A stretch of 64,000 nt of DNA. Origin: Karalla daura. Its lineage: Eukaryota > Chordata > Actinopteri > Chaetodontiformes > Leiognathidae. Under the pieces are notes generated by a model, which saw nothing but the letters and a program-made list of their open reading frames with translations, searched no databases and was not told the origin of the DNA. Of this stretch, positions 24,401 to 38,428 are shown piece after piece; position 1 is the first letter of the stretch; the number at the start of each line of letters is the position of its first letter. Made by a program: the position numbers and the translations under genes. The stretch lies in the NCBI GenBank assembly GCA_029224185.1, contig CM055189.1, forward strand, positions 28,085,457-28,149,456, written 5' to 3'.

Positions 24401-25328
24401 CCTTGTGAAATTTTAAATGACGAGCCTCATCGTAGGCCCAGTGCAGCCTTTTCTCTCCATAAGCCCCCATTCATTGTCCCACCGCTGCCATCAATGTTAA
24501 ACGTTACACTACTCCTCGCGACTGTAGCCACAGTTCTCATAGTACACACACCAAATCGTGTCAGGGCGTTCTGGAGACTCTCCCCTACGGTGTGACAGTG
24601 AACTCATATTCCAGATTGGGGAAAGCGTTGTCTCCATAGAGCCAAATGTTTATCACTTGGCCAATTTGGCTTTTTCCCATAAGAATGAATTGGGAACAAA
24701 AGAACTCCACAAACGAACATTCACAACCTTGCCATTCTTTGACTTTGAAACTTCGTTTTCATTTCAAAAATTGAAGAATCTTGTGGTGTGTTTGTGTAGC
24801 GAGTTGCACGCTGATAGGTTGTGTGGTTTTTCAGCAGCACCTCTTCTCGACGACCATGTGCTCAGGTACCTGCTCCATTGTCTCCTCTGCTGACATGGTA
24901 ACACAAAGTGATGAGGCGTCCAGCTTCAATGCACCCCAGCAGATGGCACAGGCCCTGGGAGACTCCCAGAGTTTGAAAGGGCCCCCTCAGCATTGGGCAT
25001 GTCCAATCTCGTCTTAGCACCGGGCCGACATGCAGGATCGCTGAAAAATCAGCTCTCGTTTCGCTCTTTTCACGCTGCTCCCAGCCACACCCTAAGGAGC
25101 AGAAAATTTTTCTTTCCAGTTTTGTAGGAACATTGGTGCTCTCTCATGCGGGGTAGGCCATAAAGCCGTGCGCCTTGTGAAATTTAAACGACGAGCCTCA
25201 TCGTAGGCCCAGTGCAGCCTTTTCTCTCCATAAGCCCCCATTCATTGTCCCACCACTGCCATCAATGTTAAACGTTACACTACTCCTCGCGACTGTGGCC
25301 ACAGTTCTCACAGTACACACACCAAATC
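21480..25328 (+). repeat. Five-monomer HOR a-b-c-d-e, copy 1 (3,849 bp)
   Basis: Markers fall at 21480 (a), 22251 (b), 23023 (c), 23788 (d) and 24558 (e), with lengths 771, 772, 765, 770 and 771. Class signs are: a, GGGCATTCT and TTCCCAAAAG; b, GGGAACAACAG, CATTCACAACC and CAGGTTCC; c, GTTCTTGAGAC and AAATTTATTACG; d, GGGTAAAAC, CACCTCCTCTCG and TCTGTTGACATGG; e, GGTGTGACAGTGAAC, AATTGGGAAC and AAGGAGCAGAAAATTTTTC. Confidence 0.92.
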
Positions 25329-28300
25329 GTGTCAGGGCATTCTGGAGACTCTCCCCTACGGCGTGACAGTGAGCTCATATTCCAGATTGGGGAAAGCGTT
25401 GTCTCCACAGAGCCAAATGTTTATCACTTGGCCAATTTGGGTTTTCCCAAAAGAATGAATGGGTAAAACAGAACTCCACAAACAAACATTCGCAACGTTG
25501 CCATACTTTGACTTTGAAACTTCATTTTCATTTCAAAAATTGAAGAATCTTGTGGTGTGTTTGTGTAGCGAGTTGCACGCTGATTGGTTGTATGGTTTTT
25601 CAGCAGCACCTCTTCTCGACAACCATGTGCTCAGGTACCTTCTCCATTGTCTCGTCTGCTGACATGGTAATACAAAGTGATGAGGCGTCCAGCTTCAATG
25701 CACCCCAGCAGATGGCACAGGCCCTGGGAGACTCAAAGAGTTTGAAACGGCCCCTTCAGCATTGGGCATGTCCAATCTCTTCTTAGCACCGGGCCGACAT
25801 GCGGGATTGCAGAAAAATCAGCTCTCGTTTCGCTCTTTTCACGCTGCTCCCAGCCACACCCTAAGCAGCAGACAAATTCTTTTTTTGCAGTTTTGTAGGA
25901 ACATTGGTGCTCTCTCATGCGGGGCAGGCCATTAACCCGTGCGCCTTGTGAAATTTAAACGACGAGCCTCATCGTAGGCCCAGTGCAGCCTTTTCTCTCC
26001 ATAAGCCCCCATTCATTGTCCCACCACTGCCATCAATGTTAAACGTTACACTACTCCTCGCGACTGTGGCCACAGTTCTCACAGTACACACACCAAATCG
26101 TGTCAGGGCGTTCTGGAGACTCTCCCCTACGGCTTGACAGTGAACTCATGTTCCAGATTGGTGAAAGCATTGTCTCCATAGAGCCAAATGTTTATCACGT
26201 GGCCAATTTGGCTTTTTCCTATAAGAATGAATGGGAACAACAGAACTCCACAAACGAACATTCACAACCTTGCCATACTTTGACTTTGAAACTTCATTTT
26301 CATTTCAAAAATTGAAGAATCTTGTGGTGTGTTTGTGTAGCTAGTTGCACGCTGATTGGTTTTATGGTTTTTCAGCAGCACCTCTTCTCGACGACCATGT
26401 GCTCAGGTTCCTTCTCCATTGTCTCGTCTGCTGACATGGTAATACAAAGTGATGAGGCGTCCAGCTTCAATGCACCCCAGGAGATGGCACAGGCCCTGGG
26501 TGACTCCCAGAGTTTGAAAGGGCCCCCTCAGCATTGGGCATGTCCAATCTCTTCTTAGCACCGGGCCGACATGCGGGATCGCTGCAAAATCAGCTCTCGT
26601 TTCGCTCTTTTCACGCTGCTCCCAGCCACACCCTAAGCAGCAGACAAATTCTTTTTTCCAGTTTTGTAGGAACATTGGTGCTCTCTCATGCGGGGTTGGC
26701 CATAAACCCGTGCGCCTTGTGAAATTTTAAATGACAAGCCTCGTCGTAGGCCCAGTGCAGCCTTTTCTCTCCATAAGCCCCCATTTATTGTCCCACTGCT
26801 GCCATCAATGTTAAACGTTACACTACTCCTCGCGACTGTGGCCACAGTTCTCATAGTACACACACCAAAACGTGTCAGGGCGTTCTTGAGACTCTCCCCT
26901 ACGGCATGACAGTGAGCTCATATTACAGATTGGGGAAAGCATTGTCTCCATAGAGCAAAAAATTTATTACGTGGCCAATTTGGCTTTTTCCCATAAGAAT
27001 GAATGGGAAAAACAGAACTCCACAAACATTCGCAACGTTGCCATACTTTGACTTTGAAACTTCATTTTATTTCAAAAATTGAAGATGCTTGTGGTGTGTT
27101 TGTGTAGCGAGTTGCACGCTGATTGGTTGTATGGTTTTTCAGCAGCACCTCTTCTCGACGACCATGTGCTCAGGTACCTTCTCCATTGTCTCGTCTGCTG
27201 ACATGGTAATACAAAGTGATGAGGCGTCCAGCTTCAATGCATCCCAACAGATGGCACAGGCCCTGGGAGACTCCCCGAGTTTGAAAGGACCCCTCAGCAT
27301 TGGGCATGTCCAATCTCTTCTGAGCACCGGGACGACATGCGGGATCGCTGAAAAATCAGCTCTCGTTTCGCTCTTTTCACGCTGCTCCCAGCCACACCCT
27401 AAGCAGCAGACAAATTCTTTTTTCCAGTTTTGTCGGAACATTGGTGCTCTCTCATGCGGGGTTGGCCATAAACCAGTGCGCCTTGTGAAATTTAAACGAC
27501 GAGCCTCATCGTAAGCCCAGTGCAGCCTTTTCTCTCCATAAGCCCCCATTCATTGTCCCACCGCTGCCATCAATGTTAAACGTTACACTACTCCTCACGA
27601 CTGTGGCCACAGTTCTCATAGTACACACACCAAATCGTGTCAGGGCTTTCTGGAGACTCTCCCCTACGGCGTAACAGTTAGCTCATATTCCAGATTGGGG
27701 AAAGCGTTGTCTCCATAGAGCCAAATGTTTATCACTTGGCCAATTTGGGTTTTCCCATAAGAATGAATGGGTAAAACAGAACTCCACAAACAAACATTCG
27801 CAACGTTGCCATACTTTGACTTTGAAACTTCATTTTCATTTCAAAAAGTGAAGAATCTTGTGGTGTGTTTGTGTAGCGAGTTGCACGCTGATAGGTTGTA
27901 TGGTTTTTCAGCAGCACCTCCTCTCGACGACCATGTGCTCAGGTACCTGCTCCAATGTCTCCTCTGTTGACATGGTAATACAAAGTGATGAGGCGTCCAG
28001 CTTCAATGCACCCCAGCAGATGGCACAGGCCCTGGGAGACTCCCAGAGTTTGAAAGGCCCCCTCAGCATTGGGCATGTCCAATCTCTTCTTAGCACCGGG
28101 CCGACATGCGGGATCGCTGATAAATCAGCTCTCGTTTCGCTCTTTTCACGCTGCTCCCAGCCACACCCTAAGCAGCAGACAAATTATTTTTTCCAGTTTT
28201 GTAGGAACATTGGTGCTCTCTCATGCGGGGTAGGCCATAAACCCGTGCGCCTTGTGAAATTTTAAATGACGAGCCTCATCGTAGGCCCAGTGCAGCCTTT

Positions 28301-29177
28301 TCTCTCCATAAGCCCCCATTCATTGTCCCACCGCTGCCATCAATGTTAAACGTTACACTACTCCTCGCGACTGTGGCCACAGTTCTCATAGTACACACAC
28401 CAAATCGTGTCAGGGCGTTCTGGAGACTCTCCCCTACGGTGTGACAGTGAACTCATATTCCAGATTGGGGAAAGCGTTGTCTCCATAGAGCCAAATGTTT
28501 ATCACTTGGCCAATTTGGCTTTTTCCCATAAGAATGAATTGGGAACAAAAGAACTCCACAAACGAACATTCACAACCTTGCCATTCTTTGACTTTGAAAC
28601 TTCGTTTTCATTTCAAAAATTGAAGAATCTTGTGGTGTGTTTGTGTAGCGAGTTGCACGCTGATAGGTTGTGTGGTTTTTCAGCAGCACCTCTTCTCGAC
28701 GACCATGTGCTCAGGTACCTGCTCCATTGTCTCCTCTGCTGACATGGTAACACAAAGTGATGAGGCGTCCAGCTTCAATGCACCCCAGCAGATGGCACAG
28801 GCCCTGGGAGACTCCCAGAGTTTGAAAGGGCCCCCTCAGCATTGGGCATGTCCAATCTCGTCTTAGCACCGGGCCGACATGCAGGATCGCTGAAAAATCA
28901 GCTCTCGTTTCGCTCTTTTCACGCTGCTCCCAGCCACACCCTAAGGAGCAGAAAATTTTTCTTTCCAGTTTTGTAGGAACATTGGTGCTCTCTCATGCGG
29001 GGTAGGCCATAAAGCCGTGCGCCTTGTGAAATTTAAACGACGAGCCTCATCGTAGGCCCAGTGCAGCCTTTTCTCTCCATAAGCCCCCATTCATTGTCCC
29101 ACCACTGCCATCAATGTTAAACGTTACACTACTCCTCGCGACTGTGGCCACAGTTCTCACAGTACACACACCAAATC
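25329..29177 (+). repeat. Five-monomer HOR a-b-c-d-e, copy 2 (3,849 bp)
   Basis: Markers at 25329, 26100, 26872, 27637 and 28407 repeat the lengths of copy 1 exactly. I saw only scattered single-base differences between the copies, such as GTGAGAG/GTGACAG, CTCCATAG/CTCCACAG, CATTTCC/CATTTTC, AAAGCGATG/AAAGTGATG and CTGTAGCC/CTGTGGCC. Such low divergence over 3.8 kb indicates a very recent unequal exchange. Confidence 0.92.
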
Positions 29178-32100
29178 GTGTCAGGGCATTCTGGAGACTC
29201 TCCCCTACGGCGTGACAGTGAGCTCATATTCCAGATTGGGGAAAGCGTTGTCTCCACAGAGCCAAATGTTTATCACTTGGCCAATTTGGGTTTTCCCAAA
29301 AGAATGAATGGGAAAAACAGAACTCCACAAACAAACATTCGCAACGTTGCCATACTTTGACTTTGAAACTTCATTTTCATTTCAAAAATTGAAGAATCTT
29401 GTGGTGTGTTTGTGTAGCGAGTTGCACGCTGATTGGTTGTATGGTTTTTCAGCAGCACCTCTTCTCGACAACCATGTGCTCAGGTACCTTCTCCATTGTC
29501 TCGTCTGCTGACATGGTAATACAAAGTGATGAGGCGTCCAGCTTCAATGCACCCCAGCAGATGGCACAGGCCCTGGGAGACTCCCAGAGTTTGAAAGGGC
29601 CCCTTCAGCATTGGGCATGTCCAATCTCTTCTTAGCACCGGGCCGACATGCGGGATTGCAGAAAAATCAGCTCTCGTTTCGCTCTTTTCACGCTGCTCCC
29701 AGCCACACCCGAAGCAGCAGACAAATTCTTTTTTTGCAGTTTTGTAGGAACATTGGTGCTCTCTCATGCGGGGCAGGCCATTAACCCGTGCGCCTTGTGA
29801 AATTAAAACGACGAGCCTCATCGTAGGCCCAGTGCAGCCTTTTCTCTCCAAAAGCCCCCATTCATTTTCCCACCACTGCCATCAATGTTAAACGTTACAC
29901 TACTCCTCGCGACTGTGGCCACAGTTCTCACAGTACACACACCAAATCGTGTCAGGGCGTTCTGGAGACTCTCCCCTACGGCTTGACAGTTAGCTCATGT
30001 TCCAGATTGGTGAAAGCATTGTCTCCATAGAGCCAAATGTTTATCACGTGGCCAATTTGGCTTTTTCCTATAAGAATGAATGGGAACAACAGAACTCCAC
30101 AAACGAACATTCACAACCTTGCCATACTTTGACTTTGAAACTTCATTTTCATTTCAAAAATTGAAGAATCTTGTGGTGTGTTTGTGTAGCTAGTTGCACG
30201 CTGATTGGTTGTATGGTTTTTCAGCAGCACCTCTTCTCGACGACCATGTGCTCAGGTTCCTTCTCCATTGTCTCGTCTGCTGACATGGTAATACAAAGTG
30301 ATGAGGCGTCCAGCTTCAATGCACCCCAGCAGATGGCACAGGCCCTGGGTAACTCCCAGAGTTTGAAAGGGCCCCCTCAGCATTGGGCATGTCCAATCTC
30401 TTCTTAGCACCGGGCCGACATGCGGGATTGCAGAAAAATCAGCTCTCGTTTCGCTCTTTTCACGCTGCTCCCAGCCACACCCTAAGCAGCAGACAAATTC
30501 TTTTTTTGCAGTTTTGTAGGAACATTGGTGCTCTCTCATGCGGGGCAGGCCATTAACCCGTGCGCCTTGTGAAATTTAAACGAAGAGCCTCATCGTAGGC
30601 CCAGTGCAGCCTTTTCTCTCCATAAGCCCCCATTCATTGTCCCACCACTGCCATCAATGTTAAACGTTACACTACTCCTCGCGACTGTGGCCACAGTTCT
30701 CACAGTACACACACCAAATCGTGTCAGGGCGTTCTGGAGACTCTCCCCTACGGCTTGACAGTGAACTCATGTTCCAGATTGGTGAAAGCATTGTCTCCAT
30801 AGAGCCAAATGTTTATCACGTGGCCAATTTGGCTTTTTCCTATAAGAATGAATGGGAACAACAGAACTCCACAAACGAACATTCACAACCTTGCCATACT
30901 TTGACTTTGAAACTTCATTTTCATTTCAAAAATTGAAGAATCTTGTGGTGTGTTTGTGTAGCTAGTTGCACGCTGATTGGTTGTATGGTTTTTCATCAGC
31001 ACCTCTTCTCGACGACCATGTGCTCAGGTTCCTTCTCCATTGTCTCGTCTGCTGACATGGTAATACAAAGTGATGAGGCGTCCAGCTTCAATGCACCCCA
31101 GGAGATGGCACAGGCCCTGGGTGACTCCCAGAGTTTGAAAGGGCCCCCTCAGCATTGGGCATGTCCAATCTCTTCTGAGCACCGGGCCGACATGCCGGAT
31201 CGCTGCAAAATCAGCTCTCGTTTCGCTCTTTTCACGCTGCTCCCAGCCACACCCTAAGCAGCAGACAAATTCTTTTTTCCAGTTTTGTAGGAACATTGTT
31301 GCTCTCTCATGCGGGGTTGGCCATGAACCCGTGCGCCTTGTGAAATTTTAAATAACGAGCCTCGTCGTAGGCCCAGTGCAGCCTTTTCCCTCCATAAGCC
31401 CCCATTCATTTTCCCACCGCTGCAATCAATGTTAAACGTTACACTACTCCTCGCGACTGTGGCCACAGTTCTCACAGTACACACACCAAATCGTGTCAGG
31501 GCGTTCTGGAGACTCTCCCCTACGGCTTGACAGTGAGCTCATGTTCCAGATTGGGGAAAGCGTTGTCTCCATAGAGCCAAATGTTTATCACTTGGCCAAT
31601 TTGGGTTTTCCCATAAGAATGAATGGGAAAAACAGAACTCCACAAACAAACATTCGCAACGTTGCCATACTTTGACTTTGAAACTTCATTTTCATTTCAA
31701 AAACTGAAGAATCTTGTGGTGTGTTTGTGTAGCGAGTTGCACGCTGATAGGTTGCTTGGCTTTTCAGCAGCACCTCTTCTCGACGACCATGTGCTCAGGT
31801 CCCTGCACCAATGTCTCCTCTGCTGACATGGTAATGCAAAGCGATGAGGCGTCCAGCTTCAATGCACTCCAGCAGATGGCACAGGCCCTGGGAGACTCCC
31901 AGAGTTTGAAAGGGCCCCCTCAGCATTGGGCATGTCCAATCTCTTCTTAGCACCGGGCCGACATGCGGGATCGCTGATAAATCAGCTCTCGTTTCGCTCT
32001 TTTCACGCTGCTCCCAGCCACACCCTAAGCAGCAGACAAATTATTTTTTCCGGTTTTGTAGGAACATTGGTGCTCTCTCATGCGGGGTAGTCCATAAACC

Positions 32101-33034
32101 CGTGCGCCTTGTGAAATTTTAAATGACGAGCCTCATCGTAGGCCCAGTGCAGCCTTTTCTCTCCATAAGCCCCCATTCATTGTCCCACCGCTGCCATCAA
32201 TGTTAAACGTTACACTACTCCTCGCGACTGTGGCCACAGTTCTCATAGTACACACACCAAATCGTGTCAGGGCGTTCTGGAGACTCTCCCCTACGGTGTG
32301 ACAGTGAACTCATATTCCAGATTGGGGAAAGCGTTGTCTCCATAGAGCCAAATGTTTATCACTTGGCCAATTTGGCTTTTTCCCATAAGAATGAATTGGG
32401 AACAAAAGAACTCCACAAACGAACATTCACAACCTTGCCATTCTTTGACTTTGAAACTTCGTTTTCATTTCAAAAATTGAAGAATCTTGTGGTGTGTTTG
32501 TGTAGCGAGTTGCACGCTGATAGGTTGTGTGGTTTTTCAGCAGCACCTCTTCTCGACGACCATGTGCTCAGGTACCTGCTCCATTGTCTCCTCTGCTGAC
32601 ATGGTAACACAAAGTGATGAGGCGTCCAGCTTCAATGCACCCCAGCAGATGGCACAGGCCCTGGGAGACTCCCAGAGTTTGAAAGGGCCCCCTCAGCATT
32701 GGGCATGTCCAATCTCGTCTTAGCACCGGGCCGACATGCAGGATCGCTGAAAAATCAGCTCTCGTTTCGCTCTTTTCACGCTGCTCCCAGCCACACCCTA
32801 AGGAGCAGAAAATTTTTCTTTCCAGTTTTGTAGGAACATTGGTGCTCTCTCATGCGGGGTAGGCCATAAAGCCGTGCGCCTTGTGAAATTTAAACGACGA
32901 GCCTCATCGTAGGCCCAGTGCAGCCTTTTCTCTCCATAAGCCCCCATTCATTGTCCCACCACTGCCATCAATGTTAAACGTTACACTACTCCTCGCGACT
33001 GTGGCCACAGTTCTCACAGTACACACACCAAATC
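29178..33034 (+). repeat. Five-monomer HOR derivative a-b'-b-f/d-e (3,857 bp)
   Basis: Markers fall at 29178, 29949, 30721, 31493 and 32264. Class a and e monomers bracket two b-like monomers and a chimeric monomer. R41 (31493) has an f-type left half (GTTGCTTGGCTTTTCAG at about 31751) and a d-type right tail (GCTGATAAATC). Relative to a-b-c-d-e, monomer c is missing and a b-like monomer is gained. Confidence 0.88.
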
Positions 33035-36000
33035 GTGTCAGGGCATTCTGGAGACTCTCCCCTACGGCGTGACAGTGAGCTCATATTCCAGATTGGGGAA
33101 AGCGTTGTCTCCATAGAGCCAAATGTTTATCACTTGGCCAATTTGGGTTTTCCCAAAAGAATGAATGGGAAAAACAGAACTCCACAAACAAACATTCGCA
33201 ACGTTGCCATACTTTGACTTTGAAACTTCATTTTCATTTCAAAAACTGAAGAATCTTGTGGTGTGTTTGTGTAGCGAGTTGCACGCTGATTGGTTGTATG
33301 GTTTTTCAGCAGCACCTCTTCTCGACGACCATGTGCTCAGGTACCTTCTCCATTGTCTCGTCTGCTGACATGGTAATACAAAGTGATGAGGCGTCCAGCT
33401 TCAATGCACCCCAGCAGATGGCACAGGCCCTGGGAGACTCCCAGAGTTTGAAAGGGCCCCTTCAGCATTGGGCATGTCCAATCTCTTCTTAGCACCGGGC
33501 CGACATGCGGGATTGCAGAAAAATCAGCTCTCGTTTCGCTCTTTTCACGCTGCTCCCAGCCACACCCGAAGCAGCAGACAAATTCTTTTTTTGCAGTTTT
33601 GTAGGAACATTGGTGCTCTCTCATGCGGGGCAGGCCATTAACCCGTGCGCCTTGTGAAATTAAAACGACGAGCCTCATCGTAGGCCCAGTGCAGCCTTTT
33701 CTCTCCAAAAGCCCCCATTCATTTTCCCACCACTGCCATCAATGTTAAACGTTACACTACTCCTCGCGACTGTGGCCACAGTTCTCACAGTACACACACC
33801 AAATCGTGTCAGGGCGTTCTGGAGACTCTCCCCTACGGCTTGACAGTTAGCTCATGTTCCAGATTGGTGAAAGCATTGTCTCCATAGAGCCAAATGTTTA
33901 TCACGTGGCCAATTTGGCTTTTTCCTATAAGAATGAATGGGAACAACAGAACTCCACAAACGAACATTCACAACCTTGCCATACTTTGACTTTGAAACTT
34001 CATTTTCATTTCAAAAATTGAAGAATCTTGTGGTGTGTTTGTGTAGCTAGTTGCACGCTGATTGGTTGTATGGTTTTTCAGCAGCACCTCTTCTCGACGA
34101 CCATGTGCTCAGGTTCCTTCTCCATTGTCTCGTCTGCTGACATGGTAATACAAAGTGATGAGGCGTCCAGCTTCAATGCACCCCAGCAGATGGCACAGGC
34201 CCTGGGTAACTCCCAGAGTTTGAAAGGGCCCCCTCAGCATTGGGCATGTCCAATCTCTTCTTAGCACCGGGCCGACATGCGGGATTGCAGAAAAATCAGC
34301 TCTCGTTTCGCTCTTTTCACGCTGCTCCCAGCCACACCCTAAGCAGCAGACAAATTCTTTTTTTGCAGTTTTGTAGGAACATTGGTGCTCTCTCATGCGG
34401 GGCAGGCCATTAACCCGTGCGCCTTGTGAAATTTAAACGAAGAGCCTCATCGTAGGCCCAGTGCAGCCTTTTCTCTCCATAAGCCCCCATTCATTGTCCC
34501 ACCACTGCCATCAATGTTAAACGTTACACTACTCCTCGCGACTGTGGCCACAGTTCTCACAGTACACACACCAAATCGTGTCAGGGCGTTCTGGAGACTC
34601 TCCCCTACGGCTTGACAGTGAACTCATGTTCCAGATTGGTGAAAGCATTGTCTCCATAGAGCCAAATGTTTATCACGTGGCCAATTTGGCTTTTTCCTAT
34701 AAGAATGAATGGGAACAACAGAACTCCACAAACGAACATTCACAACCTTGCCATACTTTGACTTTGAAACTTCATTTTCATTTCAAAAATTGAAGAATCT
34801 TGTGGTGTGTTTGTGTAGCTAGTTGCACGCTGATTGGTTGTATGGTTTTTCATCAGCACCTCTTCTCGACGACCATGTGCTCAGGTTCCTTCTCCATTGT
34901 CTCGTCTGCTGACATGGTAATACAAAGTGATGAGGCGTCCAGCTTCAATGCACCCCAGGAGATGGCACAGGCCCTGGGTGACTCCCAGAGTTTGAAAGGG
35001 CCCCCTCAGCATTGGGCATGTCCAATCTCTTCTGAGCACCGGGCCGACATGCCGGATCGCTGCAAAATCAGCTCTCGTTTCGCTCTTTTCACGCTGCTCC
35101 CAGCCACACCCTAAGCAGCAGACAAATTCTTTTTTCCAGTTTTGTAGGAACATTGTTGCTCTCTCATGCGGGGTTGGTCATGAACCCGTGCGCCTTGTGA
35201 AATTTTAAATAACGAGCCTCGTCGTAGGCCCAGTGCAGCCTTTTCCCTCCATAAGCCCCCATTCATTTTCCCACCGCTGCCATCAATGTTAAACGTTACA
35301 CTACTCCTCGCGACTGTGGCCACAGTTCTCACAGTACACACACCAAATCGTGTCAGGGCGTTCTGGAGACTCTCCCCTACGGCTTGACAGTGAGCTCATG
35401 TTCCAGATTGGGGAAAGCGTTGTCTCCATAGAGCCAAATGTTTATCACTTGGCCAATTTGGGTTTTCCCATAAGAATGAATGGGAAAAACAGAACTCCAC
35501 AAACAAACATTCGCAACGTTGCCATACTTTGACTTTGAAACTTCATTTTCATTTCAAAAACTGAAGAATCTTGTGGTGTGTTTGTGTAGCGAGTTGCACG
35601 CTGATAGGTTGCTTGGCTTTTCAGCAGCACCTCTTCTCGACGACCATGTGCTCAGGTCCCTACTCCAATGTCTCCTCTGCTGACATGGTAATACAAAGTG
35701 ATGAGGCGTCCAGCTTCAATGCACTCCAGCAGATGGCACAGGCCCTGGGAGACTCCCAGAGTTTGAAAGGGCCCCCTCAGCATTGGGCATGTCCAATCTC
35801 TTCTTAGCACCGGGCCGACATGCGGGATCGCTGCAAAATCAGCTCTCGTTTCGCTCTTTTCACGCTGCTCCCAGCCACACCCTAAGCAGCAGACAAATTC
35901 TTTTTTCCAGTTTTGTAGGAACATTGGTGCTCTCTCATGCGGGGTTGGCCATAAACCCGTGCGCCTTGTGAAATTTTAAATGACAAGCCTCGTCGTAGGC

Positions 36001-38428
36001 CCAGTGCAGCCTTTTCTCTCCATAAGCCCCCATTTATTGTCCCACTGCTGCCATCAATGTTAAACGTTACACTACTCCTCGCGACTGTGGCCACAGTTCT
36101 CATAGTACACACACCAAATCGTGTCAGGGCGTTCTTGAGACTCTCCCCTACGGCATGACAGTGAGCTCATATTACAGATTGGGGAAAGCATTGTCTCCAT
36201 AGAGCCAAAAATTTATTACGTGGCCAATTTGGCTTTTTCCCATAAGAATGAATGGGAAAAACAGAACTCCACAAACATTCGCAACGTTGCCATACTTTGA
36301 CTTTGAAACTTCATTTTATTTCAAAAATTGAAGATGCTTGTGGTGTGTTTGTGTAGCGAGTTGCACGCTGATTGGTTGTATGGTTTTTCAGCAGCACCTC
36401 TTCTCGACGACCATGTGCTCAGGTACCTTCTCCATTGTCTCGTCTGCTGACATGGTAATACAAAGTGATGAGGCGTCCAGCTTCAATGCATCCCAACAGA
36501 TGGCACAGGCCCTGGGAGACTCCCAGAGTTTGAAAGGACCCCCTCAGCATTGGGCATGTCCAATCTCTTCTGAGCACCGGGCCGACATGCGGGATCGCTG
36601 AAAAATCAGCTCTCGTTTCGCTCTTTTCACGCTGCTCCCAGCCACACCCTAAGCAGCAGACAAATTCTTTTTTCCAGTTTTGTCGGAACATTGGTGCTCT
36701 CTCATGCGGGGTTGGCCATAAACCAGTGCGCCTTGTGAAATTTAAACGACGAGCCTCATCGTAAGCCCAGTGCAGCCTTTTCTCTCCATAAGCCCCCATT
36801 CATTGTCCCACCGCTGCCATCAATGTTAAACGTTACACTACTCCTCGCGACTGTGGCCACAGTTCTCATAGTACACACAACAAATCGTGTCAGGGCTTTC
36901 TGGAGACTCTCCCCTACGGCGTAACAGTGAGCTCATATTCCAGATTGGGGAAAGCGTTGTCTCCATAGAGCCAAATGTTTATCACTTGGCCAATTTGGGT
37001 TTTCCCATAAGAATGAATGGGTAAAACAGAACTCCACAAACAAACATTCGCAACGTTGCCATACTTTGACTTTGAAACTTCATTTTCATTTCAAAAACTG
37101 AAGAATCTTGTGGTGTGTTTGTGTAGCGAGTTGCACGCTGATAGGTTGTATGGTTTTTCAGCAGCACCTCCTCTCGACGACCATGTGCTCAGGTACCTGC
37201 TCCAATGTCTCCTCTGTTGACATGGTAATACAAAGTGATGAGGCGTCCAGCTTCAATGCACCCCAGCAGATGGCACAGGCCCTGGGAGACTCCCAGAGTT
37301 TGAAAGGGCCCCCTCAGCATTGGGCATGTCCAATCTCTTCTTAGCACCGGGCCGACATGCGGGATCGCTGATAAATCAGCTCTCGTTTCGCTCTTTTCAC
37401 GCTGCTCCCAGCCACACCCTAAGCAGCAGACAAATTCTTTTTTCCAGTTTTGTAGGAACATTGGTGCTCTCTCATGCGGGGTAGGCCATAAACCCGTGCG
37501 CCTTGTGAAATTTTAAATGACGAGCCTCATCGTAGGCCCAGTGCAGCCTTTTCTCTCCATAAGCCCCCATTCATTGTCCCACCGCTGCCATCAATGTTAA
37601 ACGTGACACTACTCCTCGCGACTGTGGCCACAGTTCTCATAGTACACACACCAAATCGTGTCAGGGCGTTCTGGAGACTCTCCCCTACGGTGTGACAGTG
37701 AACTCATATTCCAGATTGGGGAAAGCGTTGTCTCCATAGAGCCAAATGTTTATCACTTGGCCAATTTGGCTTTTTCCCATAAGAATGAATTGGGAACAAA
37801 AGAACTCCACAAACGAACATTCACAACCTTGCCATTCTTTGACTTTGAAACTTCGTTTTCATTTCAAAAATTGAAGAATCTTGTGGTGTGTTTGTGTAGC
37901 GAGTTGCACGCTGATAGGTTGTGTGGTTTTTCAGCAGCACCTCTTCTCGACGACCATGTGCTCAGGTACCTGCTCCATTGTCTCCTCTGCTGACATGGTA
38001 ACACAAAGTGATGAGGCGTCCAGCTTCAATGCACCCCAGCAGATGGCACAGGCCCTGGGAGACTCCCAGAGTTTGAAAGGGCCCCCTCAGCATTGGGCAT
38101 GTCCAATCTCGTCTTAGCACCGGGCCGACATGCAGGATCGCTGAAAAATCAGCTCTCGTTTCGCTCTTTTCACGCTGCTCCCAGCCACACCCTAAGGAGC
38201 AGAAAATTTTTCTTTCCAGTTTTGTAGGAACATTGGTGCTCTCTCATGCGGGGTAGGCCATAAAGCCGTGCGCCTTGTGAAATTTAAACGACGAGCCTCA
38301 TCGTAGGCCCAGTGCAGCCTTTTCTCTCCATAAGCCCCCATTCATTGTCCCACCACTGCCATCAATGTTAAACGTTACACTACTCCTCGCGACTGTGGCC
38401 ACAGTTCTCACAGTACACACACCAAATC
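33035..38428 (+). repeat. Seven-monomer HOR derivative a-b'-b-f/b-c-d-e (5,394 bp)
   Basis: Markers fall at 33035, 33806, 34578, 35350, 36121, 36887 and 37658. The first part matches the previous unit at an offset of 3,857 bp until about 35700. It then switches, inside monomer 35350-36120, to a class b tail followed by classes c and d, and returns to class e at 37658. Unit length has grown from five to seven monomers through one internal recombination. Confidence 0.88.
35350..36120 (+). repeat. Chimeric monomer R46 (f left, b right) at an HOR breakpoint
   Basis: The left part matches R41 (31493), including GTTGCTTGGCTTTTCAG, CAGGTCCCT and AATGCACTCC. From about 35830 (GCTGCAAAATC, CGGGGTTGGCC, CATTTATTGTCCCACTGC) it matches the tail of R34 (class b, 26534-26871) and is followed by a class c monomer, as R34 is. 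The crossover lies between about 35720 and 35830. Confidence 0.85.
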
